A stretch of DNA of 64,000 nucleotides from NCBI GenBank assembly GCA_000467715.1, contig AJFK01000384.1:24688-88687 (forward strand). Direction: 5' to 3'. This DNA comes from Hysterium pulicare CBS 123377 (taxonomy: Eukaryota > Ascomycota > Dothideomycetes > Hysteriales > Hysteriaceae). The position numbers and the translations under genes were made by a program. Of the stretch, positions 43,924 to 54,594 are shown piece by piece; the stretch's first letter is position 1, and every line of letters starts with the position of its first letter. Below the pieces are notes generated by a model. That model saw nothing but the letters and a program-made list of their open reading frames with translations. It ran no database searches and had not been told where the DNA came from.

Positions 43924-44908
43924 TTTTCAAACAAAGCAGAATTCTGGAATCAAGGGGTCAAAATGATGGTGAGTATTTAATGATGAGCGTGGCGGGATAA
44001 GCATAAAAAATGTGGACATGGACCCTCTTCATGTCGCATTGCTAAGCTCAAAATCCTTCTAGGGACGTAAGCCAACCTCATAGGAGCTCTGTTCTAGATT
44101 CCTGTTTGGCCCCTTGCAACAAAAGGTTTATTATTGACACCACTTCGGTAATAATCTGCGGACTCTTGTTTGAAATTTCAGTCTTCCCGGGCCACGGCTT
44201 CGGGTGTCTTACGTGAGACTCGCAACTTTTCGAATCATCCATCATGCTCTGCATTGATTCCGTAACATGAGGCCAGGAGTTTAATTAAGCCAACGTAGTG
44301 CAAGGACGGCGAGTCCGAACGGCAAAGTGCACGAGAATCAATTCTAGATGCAGAAGAAAGAACAATTCGGAAACACGATACGTTCACCGGCTGTTTTCGT
44401 GGAACCTGGTGTTACAGGGAGACAACAATCTGTGGTACATGTAAATCCTTCCAATAGTCCGCAAGTGATGAGCATGCCTGGAGTACGCCATTCATGCGAT
44501 GTCGAGTGTTACTCCAAGCGCACAGCCCCCAACGCCGATGCATGCAGATCATATGCGGGTATGCGGGGTGAGCGTCAACGGCCTCCAGGGGAATCTCAGC
44601 CACGCAAGGGATATACGCGGGGGCCAAAATCATATCTCAAATTTTAACGTAAGCTCACTGCTACCACACTATTCTCTACGTGACTTCACGATCCATCAAC
44701 TCTAGACGTCACTCAAAGACATTTGGGATAAGCAAGTCAAAGACTAGTGGTCACAAGATCTTGTATCGACCTATCGTATCTTGCTAAGGAAACTCCATCC
44801 TGCCCAACTCTTCAATGCGCTGAAATGAATGATATGCCACATCGGCTGCCGTTCTTCTTCAATTCTGTAGTCAGTTAAGCCTTGGCGAAGCCATCCTTCT
44901 GCGGACTG
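43924..44908. other. Intergenic region, no supported gene
   Basis: 985 bases. A plus-strand frame at 44348-44647 has no signal peptide, no repeats and no known motif, so I do not call it. Otherwise nothing is seen. Confidence 0.35.
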
Positions 44909-45196
44909 CTATTTGTCGTTGATAGCGTGGTAAGCATAGACTACGTCCTCGTCACGATCGGTGTCGGGGTACACAACGTAGTCGTCGTTGTCTATCTTAC
45001 GAGTAAGTTTTGAATGCTGAGTTTCCTTCATGGACTTTTAGTCACCAACCGGAAGCTTCGGCGCGAACGTCTTTCACGCCTACGTCTCTTAGCTACGCTG
45101 TAAATGAGAACACGGATATACTTTACCTCGAGATGTAGCCGGGGCAGCCACCGCTACCAAGCCAAATGTGGCGGCAAGAAGGAAGAAAAGCTTCAT
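44909..45196 (-). CDS. Small secreted acidic peptide; candidate RiPP (dikaritin-like) precursor
   Basis: The ATG at 45196 opens MKLFFLLAATFGLVAVAAPA, a clear signal peptide, ending TSR before a GTAAAG donor. The last exon (44909-44991) reads NDDDYVVYPDTDR then DEDVVYAYHAINDK and a stop; it opens just after a TAG acceptor. A middle exon in phase (DVGVKDVRAEAS) fits if the second intron uses a GTTGGT donor, a donor also used in the queuine transferase gene at 4.6 kb, and if the first intron ends at AAGAG. The acceptor of intron 1 is the weakest part. The spliced peptide is about 62 residues. It is next to two UstYa-type genes, whose characterised relatives cyclise short Tyr-containing core peptides. 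No Lys-Arg KexB pairs flank the Tyr-Val-Val-Tyr units, a mismatch to classical dikaritins. An effector-like small secreted protein is the alternative. Confidence 0.5.
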
Positions 45197-45859
45197 GTTG
45201 AGTTTTGTATGCGTATTCTGAAAGAAGGTTGATCGAGGGCTGAGTGAGTTCAAACTTCCCAAATGTAGAGCACGTTGAATGACTCTGGTACGATGTCGAG
45301 ATTTATAATACTTTGAACACACCTGCAGTTGAAGCCTGTTCTTTCGCTCGGGTCGATGAAGAGAACGCGACTCTCCGAAGATCACTGGATGACCTCGTGT
45401 ATCATTGCACCAAGAAAACCATCCATGATCCCACTTCGGCTGAGGACATTCAACAGTATGCATGAGGGTGTCTGCATATTTGGAATGCTCAAGAATAGCC
45501 GTTCGAACTCCGAAAATATGCCTTGCCATTTGCTCTGAGCTAAGAAATGCCGGAAGATGATCTACACCTTCCTTGGAGCACGGGAGTCCCTGGCGGGTCC
45601 AGCCTGAGGTTGCGATGCCAAGTCTTCAATCACAGACGTAATTTGGAGTTCACAAGACTGTACAGCTGCATTCCTTTTACTGTGGGACCACAGGCTCAAA
45701 GTGAATGCCATGCAGGTCAAGTCGCACAAATCTTTAACCAGCTCATCTTGGTAGCCCCAAAGAACGCAACAAAACCGCTAGCTTTAGAAAATCCATAGCT
45801 TGCAGTATACCACGAGCAGATAGCTTGCGCCTTATCGAGCCCGAGCCATACCGGAAAAC
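45197..45859. promoter_or_regulatory. Divergent promoter, peptide gene / UstYa-like gene 1
   Basis: 663 bases between outward-facing starts at 45196 (minus) and 45860 (plus), a natural place for shared control. No convincing coding frame; a short CTTTATAATACTTTGAA-like AT-rich box is at about 45300-45315 on the peptide side. Confidence 0.4.
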
Positions 45860-46792
45860 ATGCTTCCTAGCTTGAGCGCCGAGCAAAGACAGTCTTCAGA
45901 GGCGAGACCGTTTCTGCTCGACGAACAAGAACCCAACAATCATGCTTCTGTCGACTTGTATAGACGGAAGAAGAATGTCATCTACCCAATCTTGCTACAC
46001 CTTGTGTTCTTCTTTTGCTACACCACCGCCTTCATCTTTGTGGGCATGAAGAGGGAAGCGCCATCAACTACACTTCACCGTATTACTCCACGACCACGTA
46101 TTTTGTCAATCGCTCATATCATAATTAATAGCTATTTCCAACCTCAAGATTAGCTATATTCCAAAAGAATATACCGATTTCGAAATTTCACCTTTTGCAG
46201 GAGTTCCCAGTCCTTCGGTTGATCGAGCCTGGCATGATCTTTTAGAGAAGGCGACCATGCGAGTATCCGCCAAAGAGCTTGAAAAAAGCAACCAAACATC
46301 AGTGAGTTTGCCCGGCGGTGGATACATGGCTTGGCTTGGAGTATATCATCAGCTGCATTGCATTGTAAGATCCAAAAAGAAGGCAAGAGAAGTTGACAAA
46401 CAACCTAACAATTGGTTAGAAAATGCTACGACAATGGAATTATCGCGAGCACTACCATCCGAACGTCACCGAGGAAAACCGTCCACACTGGGACATACAT
46501 GCAGGTCGGTCTCTCCAGGAAAAGAACGATGGTAAACTGATCGCTGAAAAAGTGCACTTTAGATCACTGCCTTGATGTCTTACGAAGTGCTGCGATGTGT
46601 CACGCAGACACGACTCTGACAACGTTCGGATGGGCTGATCAACCCAAGCCTATGCTAAATACAAGACCGATTGAACATCGATGTGTTGATTGGGATGCTC
46701 TTATGCGCTCAATTGAGCATCGAGTAGTGGAAGAGCAAGAGATGGGGAAGATGGTAAATCCAAACACAATTTATGACGAGCATGTGGATTAA
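45860..46792 (+). CDS. UstYa-like (DUF3328) protein 1
   Basis: Four exons fit. The ATG at 45860 gives MLPSLSAEQRQSSEARPFLL, then a single TM helix (VIYPILLHLVFFFCYTTAFI), the normal UstYa topology. A 53-base intron (GTATTA...AATTAATAG) joins TTLHP to ISNLKISYIPKEYTDFEISP. Later comes RAWHDLLEKATMRVSAKELE, then the first HxxHC motif in GVYHQLHCI. Splicing next gives KMLRQWNYREHYHPNV and the second HxxHC in DIHADHCLDVLRSAAMCHAD. The double HxxHC is the signature of the family, whose members (UstYa/Yb, PhomY, AprY-type) oxidatively cyclise ribosomal peptides or act in cyclochlorotine-like pathways. The C-terminal part, VDWDALMRSIEHRVVEE, is typical. No lesion was noticed. Confidence 0.88.
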
Positions 46793-46955
46793 GGTTAGAT
46801 TAATGTGACTCAATTGTTGTCTTAAAAGAAGTTTCGACTTATGTGCTTGAAGAGCTCTGGTTTCGGGAAATAAGGGTTAACGAACAAGATTTATGGTGTA
46901 GCTGATTAGAATGAACTTCACCGCTATCTAATCTCAATATAAGGAATTACGGCAT

Positions 46956-47734
46956 TCACACAATTTGTTCCACATGTTTCTTTGCTTGTTGCTCGCTTGT
47001 CCATTGCTTCAACTGATCCCAATTCTGGCACTGATGAGGCACCCGGAATCCATGCACGCCATTGATCTTCTCATCCACCACCTCGAGGGTTACGTCAGCA
47101 TGGCACATGAGAGCCTGGCGTAAAAGATCGATACAGTGACGCATGTGACTGGTTTGAATGTCCACGGGGAGATCTTCGTCACGCAACTTATGTCCATTGC
47201 TGGCCGCACGTTGGTTTGCCCAATATCCTCCACGGAGACCATTCTGTGAACGGTCAGCGGTTACTTTATTCGGAGCCATGTAGACAACAGCATACCAAGC
47301 AGTGCAGCTGATGAAACACCGAGAAAGTTGATCTTGTTGGTGCGATGGTAGGATGAACGAAAAACCCGCCCTCAGCAGGAAAGATATTACGCCACGCTTG
47401 ATTCGTGTGGTTGGAAGGAGGGTAGGAAAAGCTTCTGTTGTAGTGAAATGTTTGGGTGGTGGATTCCACTTTTGCCTCCAGTAAATAGGTTTTTCTATGA
47501 CGATGACAGCTCACCAAGTCTCTAGCATGGAAACTCACATTGTAGGCCAGTGGGCTTGTTGAAGAACTCCGACGTTTTCTGCGCTGCCAAGAAGCTCAAT
47601 GCTCCTGCAATAAAGCAAAGGAAAAGAGGTACAAGTTTTGCACAGCGGCGATAACCATCTTGACTTCTGGTGCCATCCCCATTTTGCTCATCTTCCAGCA
47701 CTTTCGAGTAGAAGTGTGCATTTCGAAACCACAT
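46956..47734 (-). CDS. UstYa-like (DUF3328) protein 2
   Basis: Three exons fit. The ATG at 47734 gives MWFRNAHFYSKVLEDEQNGD, then a TM helix (LVPLFLCFIAGALSFLAAQ). An intron starting GTGAGT leads to ESTTQTFHYNRSFSYPPSN and NQAWRNIFPAEGGFFVHP. The first HxxHC is in STFSVFHQLHCL, directly before the second intron (GTATGC...TTCACAG). The last exon, NGLRGGYWANQRAASNGHKL, carries the second HxxHC in TSHMRHCIDLLRQALMCHAD and ends HVEQIV. It converges with UstYa-like gene 1, with only 163 bases between the two 3' ends. It differs enough from gene 1 to be an older duplicate, consistent with the use of two different UstY-type proteins in ustiloxin-type pathways. Confidence 0.88.
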
Positions 47735-48617
47735 TCTAAAGAGTAGGTTACTGAACAGTGCTATGAGATTGAAGCCTATCGCTTTTTTCTTGTAAAGGGA
47801 TGGTACATATGGCTTTGGCTTGAGCCCGCACAGACGCAGATTCTACTGCCCAGTCAAGTAGCTAATCACTTGATGTTCAGCTGTTTTGGTGCCGTGCATA
47901 TTCCTCAATCGTGCCGCCAATAATGACTAGTCTCCATATAAAACTACTTGATAGATTGTCAGGATCCTGGACAAGGTCCCACAACAACTATCACAGCGCC
48001 TGGTCTTTCATCGAAGGATGCGCTATGTCGGTAATCATGCACGGAAAAAGCCTGTGCGACATCTAAGGTTCTGGGGCCCGTGAAACGACCGGATTAGAGG
48101 GTGATAGGTTGCATTTAGCCAGATTGTACCCGATGCAGGTGGACTACAAGGCTGACACGCTCATACCGGTGCCGCGATATACAGAACCACGCCGTTAGGC
48201 GTGCGGGACTCTATCATTACAAATTTACAGCTGCAGTTCTCTTGGCATCAACGTTGTTTTGGACCCCACACGCCATGATATTATCCCTTGCTTCTAGCGT
48301 TATCCTTCAGCGGATCCTCTATCGGACTTAATGCAGTGTCACTCTGCCTCTCACAGAGAATGGCCTGCCTTTTCGGGTATCGTACTTCAAGGTCGCAATA
48401 GCAGTACTATGTACCAAGACATGCGGATTATCGCATCGTGCGCACGGACTGACGTCGTGCCCGTGCTAGGATTGGACACGGACACGCTGGCGAAGAACAT
48501 GCACCTACTTTCCTACCCCATTTTCGGCGGGCAGACACCAATGGAAAGAAAGACGGGCTTATTCCCCGCAGGCTTTGGGGACTTCCTTCGACATACTCAG
48601 AGCTAGATACCTCCAAG
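47735..48617. promoter_or_regulatory. Divergent promoter, UstYa-like gene 2 / O-methyltransferase 2
   Basis: 883 bases between outward-facing starts. The plus-strand frame at 48331-48606 shows no motif and ends just before the methyltransferase ATG, so I leave it out. No repeat recognised. Confidence 0.35.
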
Positions 48618-50065
48618 ATGGCTCCAAGAATCTCGGAACTCTCTTCGGAAATTGCGACGAACATTGACAAAATCAACGACTTCTTAGCATCTGAAAATGT
48701 ACCTGAGCCGTCGTGGGATGGTGACATTCCACCCTTTATTCAGCAGAATCCGAACTATGCAAGTCTTCGAATCAACACGTTGAAAGCTTGTAAGCAACTG
48801 GTGGCCTGTTTGCAAGATCCCTTCGAGAATATATCGAGCCGTTCTGTAAGCGATTTCTGTTCACCCAAACGCGATGTCAGTTGTCATTTCTGGCTAACAC
48901 GTCGAGACAGGCACCTGAAATGGTATATATCCAAGCGATATGTCGTTTCAACATCGCTACAAATTTCCCCAGTGATAAAGACGCGGTGTCTTACAGCGAT
49001 CTTGCTGAGGCGTGCAACATGCCGGAACCCGATCTTAGACGAATTGTGCGAGCTGCAATGGCTACTCATGTGTTTCGTGAAGAGGAGGGGCTCATCGCTC
49101 ACACACCAACTTCGAAGTTCCTGGCAACGAATCCATTGATGCGGCAATGGGTCGATATGACGGCCTCTGAGATAAATCCGGCAACAACGCGGATCGTGGA
49201 TGCCATGACCAAGTGGCCGCAGTCAAAGGAGCCGAACCATACCGTGCGTGCTCACGACTTTCGTCCCAAGAACATTCTACTCCGTGTGTATATCCTGCTA
49301 ATGATCGTCGAAGGGGTTTAATGTCGCCAATAATACCGACGAAGTCGCTTTTGTCCATATGTCGAAGTTTCCAGGCAGATCGGAAAGATTTGCAAATGCA
49401 ATGAGTCTTTTCAGCCTGGGTCCGCGTATGTCTCCTGAACACATTGTCTCTGGTTTTCCCTGGGACACTCTTGGAGAGGCTACAATCGTTGACGTTGGCG
49501 GATCTCACGGCGACTTTACTATCCCAATCGTGCAAAGGTATCCCAATGTAAGATGCATTGTCCAGGACTTACCTGAGGTTGTAGCAAGTGCACCGGAGAA
49601 AGTGCCACCCAACGTAAAAGATAGGGTGCAGTTTATGGCCCATGACTTCTTCACCGAGCAGCCAGTAAGGGGCGCGGAAGTTTACTTTCTTAGATGGATC
49701 CTCCACGACTGGTCTGATAAATACGCGATCAAGATCTTACAAGCATTGACACCTGCGCTTAAAGAGGGTTCCAGAGTTATCATACAGGAAGCCATTCTCC
49801 CAGAGCCTCGAGATGTTCCAAGCCCAGATCAAAAACAGGCCAGGTGAGTCAACTCTTGGGATCAACACTCTATATCTGTCAGCTAATAGTGGCTTGTGAT
49901 AGACTTATGGATATGGCAATGCAGGCATTAACCAATGGAAAAGAGAGGGAAGCGCAAGACTGGATTACTTTGATCAAGGAGGCTGACTCCCGATTCGAGG
50001 TTCGAGACATGAAGACATTGGTCAATTCTGATCTGGGTATCATCGAGTTGGCCTGGAAAGCCTGA
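48618..50065 (+). CDS. O-methyltransferase 2 (sterigmatocystin OMT-like)
   Basis: Four exons with the ATG at 48618 (MAPRISELSSEIATNIDKIN). Introns lie at about 48847-48911 (GTAAGC...GACAG), 49240-49312 (GTGCGT...CGAAG) and 49843-49902 (GTGAGT...GTGATAG). The spliced protein has the dimerisation/winged-helix region (AVSYSDLAEACNMPEPDLRR), the SAM motif ATIVDVGGSHGDFT, VRCIVQDLPEVV and the catalytic HDWSD stretch (RWILHDWSDKYAI). It closely parallels O-methyltransferase 1 in every block, so these are recent paralogs. The frame is intact. Family members methylate aromatic or phenolic hydroxyls of secondary metabolites; a tyrosine-derived phenol would be chemically suitable, but that is inference. 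Confidence 0.92.
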
Positions 50066-50753
50066 GAAATTCTGAATTGAGAGAATGTAGACGACGGCGT
50101 TTTTCGAAGAGCGCTCAGTCATGTACATCGAACAGTATACAATGTACTAAAACGATCACATCAATACCGTTGCGCTTTCTTGCAGAGTTAGACAAACTGC
50201 GAGAGCCATATTGGACCAGGCCTTGAAACAACCTCCCAGCGGAGAGCTGTACTTTCAATATGTTTCTCGTGTTGCCTTATTGCACATCTCCCGGGTAGTG
50301 GGGTAACTGGGTCTCCAACTAGCGGTTCATGCAGATCAACTGCTCCAAGTACTGAGCTTCACGTCAGAGTCCCTGTCCCATTTTCAAACCAGCCGCCAGG
50401 ATTCGGATCCTTGTCTTCGGTGATGAACATGTTACATTAATGCGACGTTACTGTGTAGCATTAGGTGCAGCCCCGCTAATGCTTGTCTACAACCGCTGGC
50501 CACACGGGTGGAATGATACCGGGATGTCAAGCCAGCCTGTTCCACAATAAGTCTGCCATCGAATACCTGCATGTACGAATATTAGCAGATGTTGTGGAAC
50601 GCCAACAACATGCTAGGAAAAACGCCTCGTTTCGGGGGGCGGAAAACCTCCGGCAAGCTGCCAAATCTCCGGGTTGTACCAAGGTGTTCTTACATGCATG
50701 TAAAGCACAAGAAGGTCTTTCAAAACGAAGAGTGAGAAAAAAGGGTCAACACC
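50066..50753. other. Intergenic region upstream of O-methyltransferase 3
   Basis: 688 bases, no gene. A CGG-N7-CCG palindrome-type site (CGGAAAACCTCCG) is at 50640-50652, 101 bases before the downstream ATG, a spacing expected for a Zn2Cys6 activator site. Confidence 0.4.
50640..50652. promoter_or_regulatory. Possible Zn2Cys6 regulator site (CGG-N7-CCG)
   Basis: CGGAAAACCTCCG is an inverted CGG pair with a 7-base spacer, about 100 bases upstream of the third O-methyltransferase. Fungal pathway-specific activators often use such sites, but one match can occur by chance and no such regulator gene is in the window. Confidence 0.3.
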
Positions 50754-52155
50754 ATGGAGCTCAATGATAGTAGAATTCTGGAGCTCGCGTCTATCATAAA
50801 GCAACAGACTGCAGAAATCGACAGATACCTCATATCTGAGGGCCTTCCTAGCCCAACCTTTTCCATCAATGCGCCCCCAGATTTACCCCTTCCGCGCTCC
50901 ATGTTGCACTCGCGGAATCAGATCTTAGAGGCATGTACTGAACTTCAGGCGCTGATGGAAGGCTCTATGATGCACCTGACGAGACTTACAAGTCCTACGG
51001 AAAGTTCAGAAACACGCATAGACATGACGTTTCCAGCTAACGTTGTGTAGATGAACATCCTCATAAGTCTACAAGCGATCTGCCGATATAAGATTGCCTC
51101 TAGCATCGCACTCGACGAGGAAGTCTCCTTTGAAGAAATCGGTCATCGGTGTAATTTGGACGAGCACGATGTTCGGCGGCTCATTCGTATGGCGATTACC
51201 AACCACATATTTGACGAGCCGCGGAAAGGAATAGTGTCACACTCGGCGATCTCAAAGCTTCTGGTCGAAGCCCCTTTAGTCAGCCAATGGGTGAGCCTGG
51301 TTTGCGATGAATTGTGGCCTTCTGGAACCCGGACTGTGGATGCAATGATGAAATGGCCAGGCTCCCAGGAACCACAACATACTGGATTTGCTCTCGCGAG
51401 CAACAGTGGACAAAGCTACTTTGACCACCTTCGAGATCACCCTGAAAGAGCGAAGCGATTTGTGGATGGCATGAAATTTCTACAGTCCGCACCAGTGTTC
51501 GACCTGGCTCACTTATTTAATGACCTCAAATGGGACTCGGGATGTCCTCCGGCATTAATGGTCGATGTCGGCGGTTCTCATGGCTCTATTGCCATTGAGC
51601 TCCTTCGCAGGTATCCCGCTCTCAAGTGTGTAGTGGAGGATCTCGCCGAGACGGTAGATACAGCAGAGGTGCCTGAGGACCTCCAGGGGAGACTTGAGTT
51701 TCAAGCTCATAATTTCTTCACCGAACAGCCCGTAAAAATGGCAGACGTTTACTTTTTACGGTCAATTCTGCACGATTGGTCAGATAAGTATGCACGCCAG
51801 ATTATAGCGAACCTGGTGCCCGCATTGAAGGATGGAGCACGTGTTATCGTAAACGAGGTCTGCTTACCAGAACCCAATACGACTCCTTTCTACCATGCAC
51901 AACTTCTCCGGTAAGAAGTCACACTAGTTCTCCTGGAAAGTAGCTAACGCTTTCGCAAGTGGCTACGATCTCTCCATGAAGCAGAACTTCAACTCGAAAG
52001 AACGCGACGCGGACGAATGGGCAGAGCTTTTCGGAAGTGTTGATTCACATTTTAAAGTGAAGAGAATTTCATGTTCTCCTGGGTCAATCCTGTCGGTCAT
52101 AGAAGTTGTGTGGGAAGGCGATCCTTCAAAGACCATCTCCTGGGACGGTGCGTAG
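50754..52155 (+). CDS. O-methyltransferase 3, with damaged intron-1 donor
   Basis: The ATG at 50754 gives MELNDSRILELASIIKQQTA. The sibling genes place an intron after about residue 82. Here the matching stretch 51000-51050 has a perfect CTAAC branch site and GTGTAG acceptor but starts GAAAGT instead of GTAAGT, and if unspliced it contains an in-frame TAG (51048-51050). After it the frame resumes as MNILISLQAICRYKIASSIA, then VDVGGSHGSIAIELLRR (SAM site), VEDLAETVDT and RSILHDWSDKYARQ (catalytic His). A last intron (about 51911-51959) precedes GYDLSMKQNFNSKERDADEW. Apart from the donor the protein looks sound. Either the donor is mutated, a cryptic site is used, or the base is an error. Confidence 0.85.
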
Positions 52156-52657
52156 GTGTTAATTAGGTGATAGTTAGGGATATCTTACTCCATACACTAT
52201 TCAAAGCAATACAAAAAAGGATGGAAAACCCTCCGTTGTAGCACCATATCAATATGTGAAAGGAAGCCAAAGAGTTTGCCTCGCGATGGATTCACCTTGA
52301 TCGGTTCTAGTCATCAATACCAAGTTTCTGGCAGATGTAGTACTGCGTAAAATAGCCGATAACAGCGGCAAGGATATAGATTAGGCTGCAGGCATTGGCT
52401 CCTGGGAGAATCGTGTAATGACGGGCTCTCCGTAGTCCCGATTCTCATTTATGTTCGGACTCCGGTGTCCAAATTATGTACGTTGATATGAGTCTCCAAC
52501 GTCGTGTAAGGAGGGTGGGAATTGAAATCCAAAAACAGCCCCCACCGTCGCTCCTTGCACGTGTGGCCGCAACGGTGTCTGCGATTCACCTGTAATAAGA
52601 TCCTATAGAACGTGCTCGTCCCAATTGAGATCAGAAAATATTGTGGGCGTGGACGCA
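52156..52657. other. Intergenic region
   Basis: 502 bases between two same-strand genes, no coding signal. It would hold the promoter of the first P450. Confidence 0.3.
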
Positions 52658-54384
52658 ATGTTGCTCGTACTATGCAGTCTTATTCCGTTGATTTACGTTT
52701 TTGTCAAGCTCTTCTACTCGCCATTGGCGAAAATTCCGGGTCCATTTCCAGGCCGAATCTCCAGTCTTTATCGAGTTTGGCTTTTAGTAGGTGGTAGAGG
52801 ACCTGTAGAGTATGCCGAACTCCATCGGAAGTATGGACCTATCGTGAGAACAGGGCCTAATCACGTGTCGCTGTCTGATTCCGTTATGGTATCTACCATA
52901 TATGATATGAGGAACAAGTTTTTGAAGGTGTGTTATCCTAGTTGGGTGATACTAGCGCATTAATAATTTCGTGTCATAGAGCCATTTTTACGATGTCTTT
53001 AGACCGCTATATAAAGGCGAGCCTTTGGACACCGTGTTTACCACCCAAGACCCGGCTCGAAATAGAGCCTTAAAACATACCCTCACTACCAATATGACTG
53101 GTTGTCCCCAAATATTCGCGGACGGCATCAAACAAGGAGTCGACCTGTTCATTCAAGAGATGACAATTATGAAGGGCCAGCCTATTGACATTTCATATTG
53201 GGTTTTCTACTGGTCCTTTGACATAACGTTTCAGCTTATCTTTGGCTGCCATTTGGGTTATATGAAGAGTCACAGCGACTTCAATGGTTGGATTTATTCA
53301 TTCAAGACGATTACCAGCTATGCAGCGATGCTGGGCCAAGTACCGCAATGTTGTGCATATACTCTGGGGAATAACAAAGTCATGACGTTCTTGCGGCGCT
53401 TCCAAACATTTCCGGATCCAACGCAACAATTCCTCGAAGTAAACTCACTCAATCCATGGCGAATATCCGGCTTACTTGCGATCTAGGAGATTGAGTACCG
53501 AATACGAAAGCACGACTCCGAACAACATGTCTGCGATAAGTCATTCCTGTGCAAGGTACTTGCTGAGCGTGAAAATAAACACGATGGCTCTGAGCACACG
53601 GAAGTTGTTAATGTACTTTTTGAGACCTTGTAAGCTAGCACAAATACCGACTTGAGCTGTTCTCACTATTTTCAAGCTTCGCTGCCGCCGCAGAGGTTGC
53701 TGTAACCCTTGGGACCGTATTTTATTGCCTCTTAACGAACGACCACGCCCATCAGAAAGTTATGCATGAACTCCGCACTCAACCATGCTCAAACAACCTT
53801 GATGGATATAACAACAGCACCAAGTTCAATAGCCCATACTTGTAAGAATCTATCTCCTTGTCTTCTATTAAACGCTGAGTCATCAATTAGAACTGCTGTG
53901 ATAAAAGAATCTTTGCGCCTATACTCGTCAAACGCTCCTCCGATGGAGCGTATGGTTCCTTGCTCTGGCATGGAGGCTCATGGATACCGTATTCCAGGAA
54001 ATACTATCGTCAGTATCCCCCAATATGTCACGCAACGCGACACAGCAGTGTACGGAGAAGACGTAGACAACTTCAGACCTGAGCGGTGGCTGGAGGCGGA
54101 TCCAGTGACACTCAAAAAAATGGATCGGAATTTCATGGCGGTGAGTACCTGCGGGATGGAGCTCTGTACCGTTTGTGAAGCAGCGTTTAACCCTCGAACA
54201 GTTTGGCAAGGGAACCCGTGCATGTCCGGGACGCGAGTTGGCTATGCTGGAGATTCGCATATTTCTTGTCCGCGTACTGCAGACTTTCAACGTGGAACTA
54301 GCAGATGAGGCTGTGCTCCCAAAGATAACAATGTATTGGATGATTAATCATGTTGGATTCAATGTTCGTTTTCGAGATAGATAG
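52658..54384 (+). CDS. Cytochrome P450 A (pisatin-demethylase-like class) with unusual I-helix
   Basis: About six exons. The ATG at 52658 gives MLLVLCSLIPLIYVFVKLFY, a membrane anchor, then the proline hinge IPGPFPGRISS. Exon joins such as FLK|SHFYDVFRPLYKGEP and FLE|EIEYRIRKHDSEQHV keep phase. ExxR is in AVIKESLRLYSS, the PERF-like motif in DNFRPERWLEA and the heme loop in FGKGTRACPGRELA, reached by splicing out GTGAGT...GAACAG. The I-helix reads FAAAAEVAVTL, so the usual A-G-x-D/E-T proton-relay motif lacks both its second glycine and its threonine. That is unusual for a monooxygenase and may point to a non-classical reaction. Reading frame intact in my splice model. The substrate is unknown. 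Confidence 0.85.
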
Positions 54385-54594
54385 ATTCTTTATATCGATG
54401 GTGAGCTGCCGTTGGCGACTGGTGAATTTCTGATGGACGCTGAGAGCTACACATGCCTCAAGGATGACATTACAGGACAGCAAGAAGAGCCATCACAAGG
54501 TCAATGCATAGCCCAAACGTCAACCACTAATTACACCCGGTGTGTTCACCAAAACTTTGAGGATGTTTCATGGTGTATGGCTTTTAGTACTGTT

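Noticed and set aside
44348-44647. Plus-strand 99-codon frame as an alternative peptide precursor
   Set aside because: It lacks a signal peptide, internal repeats and protease sites.
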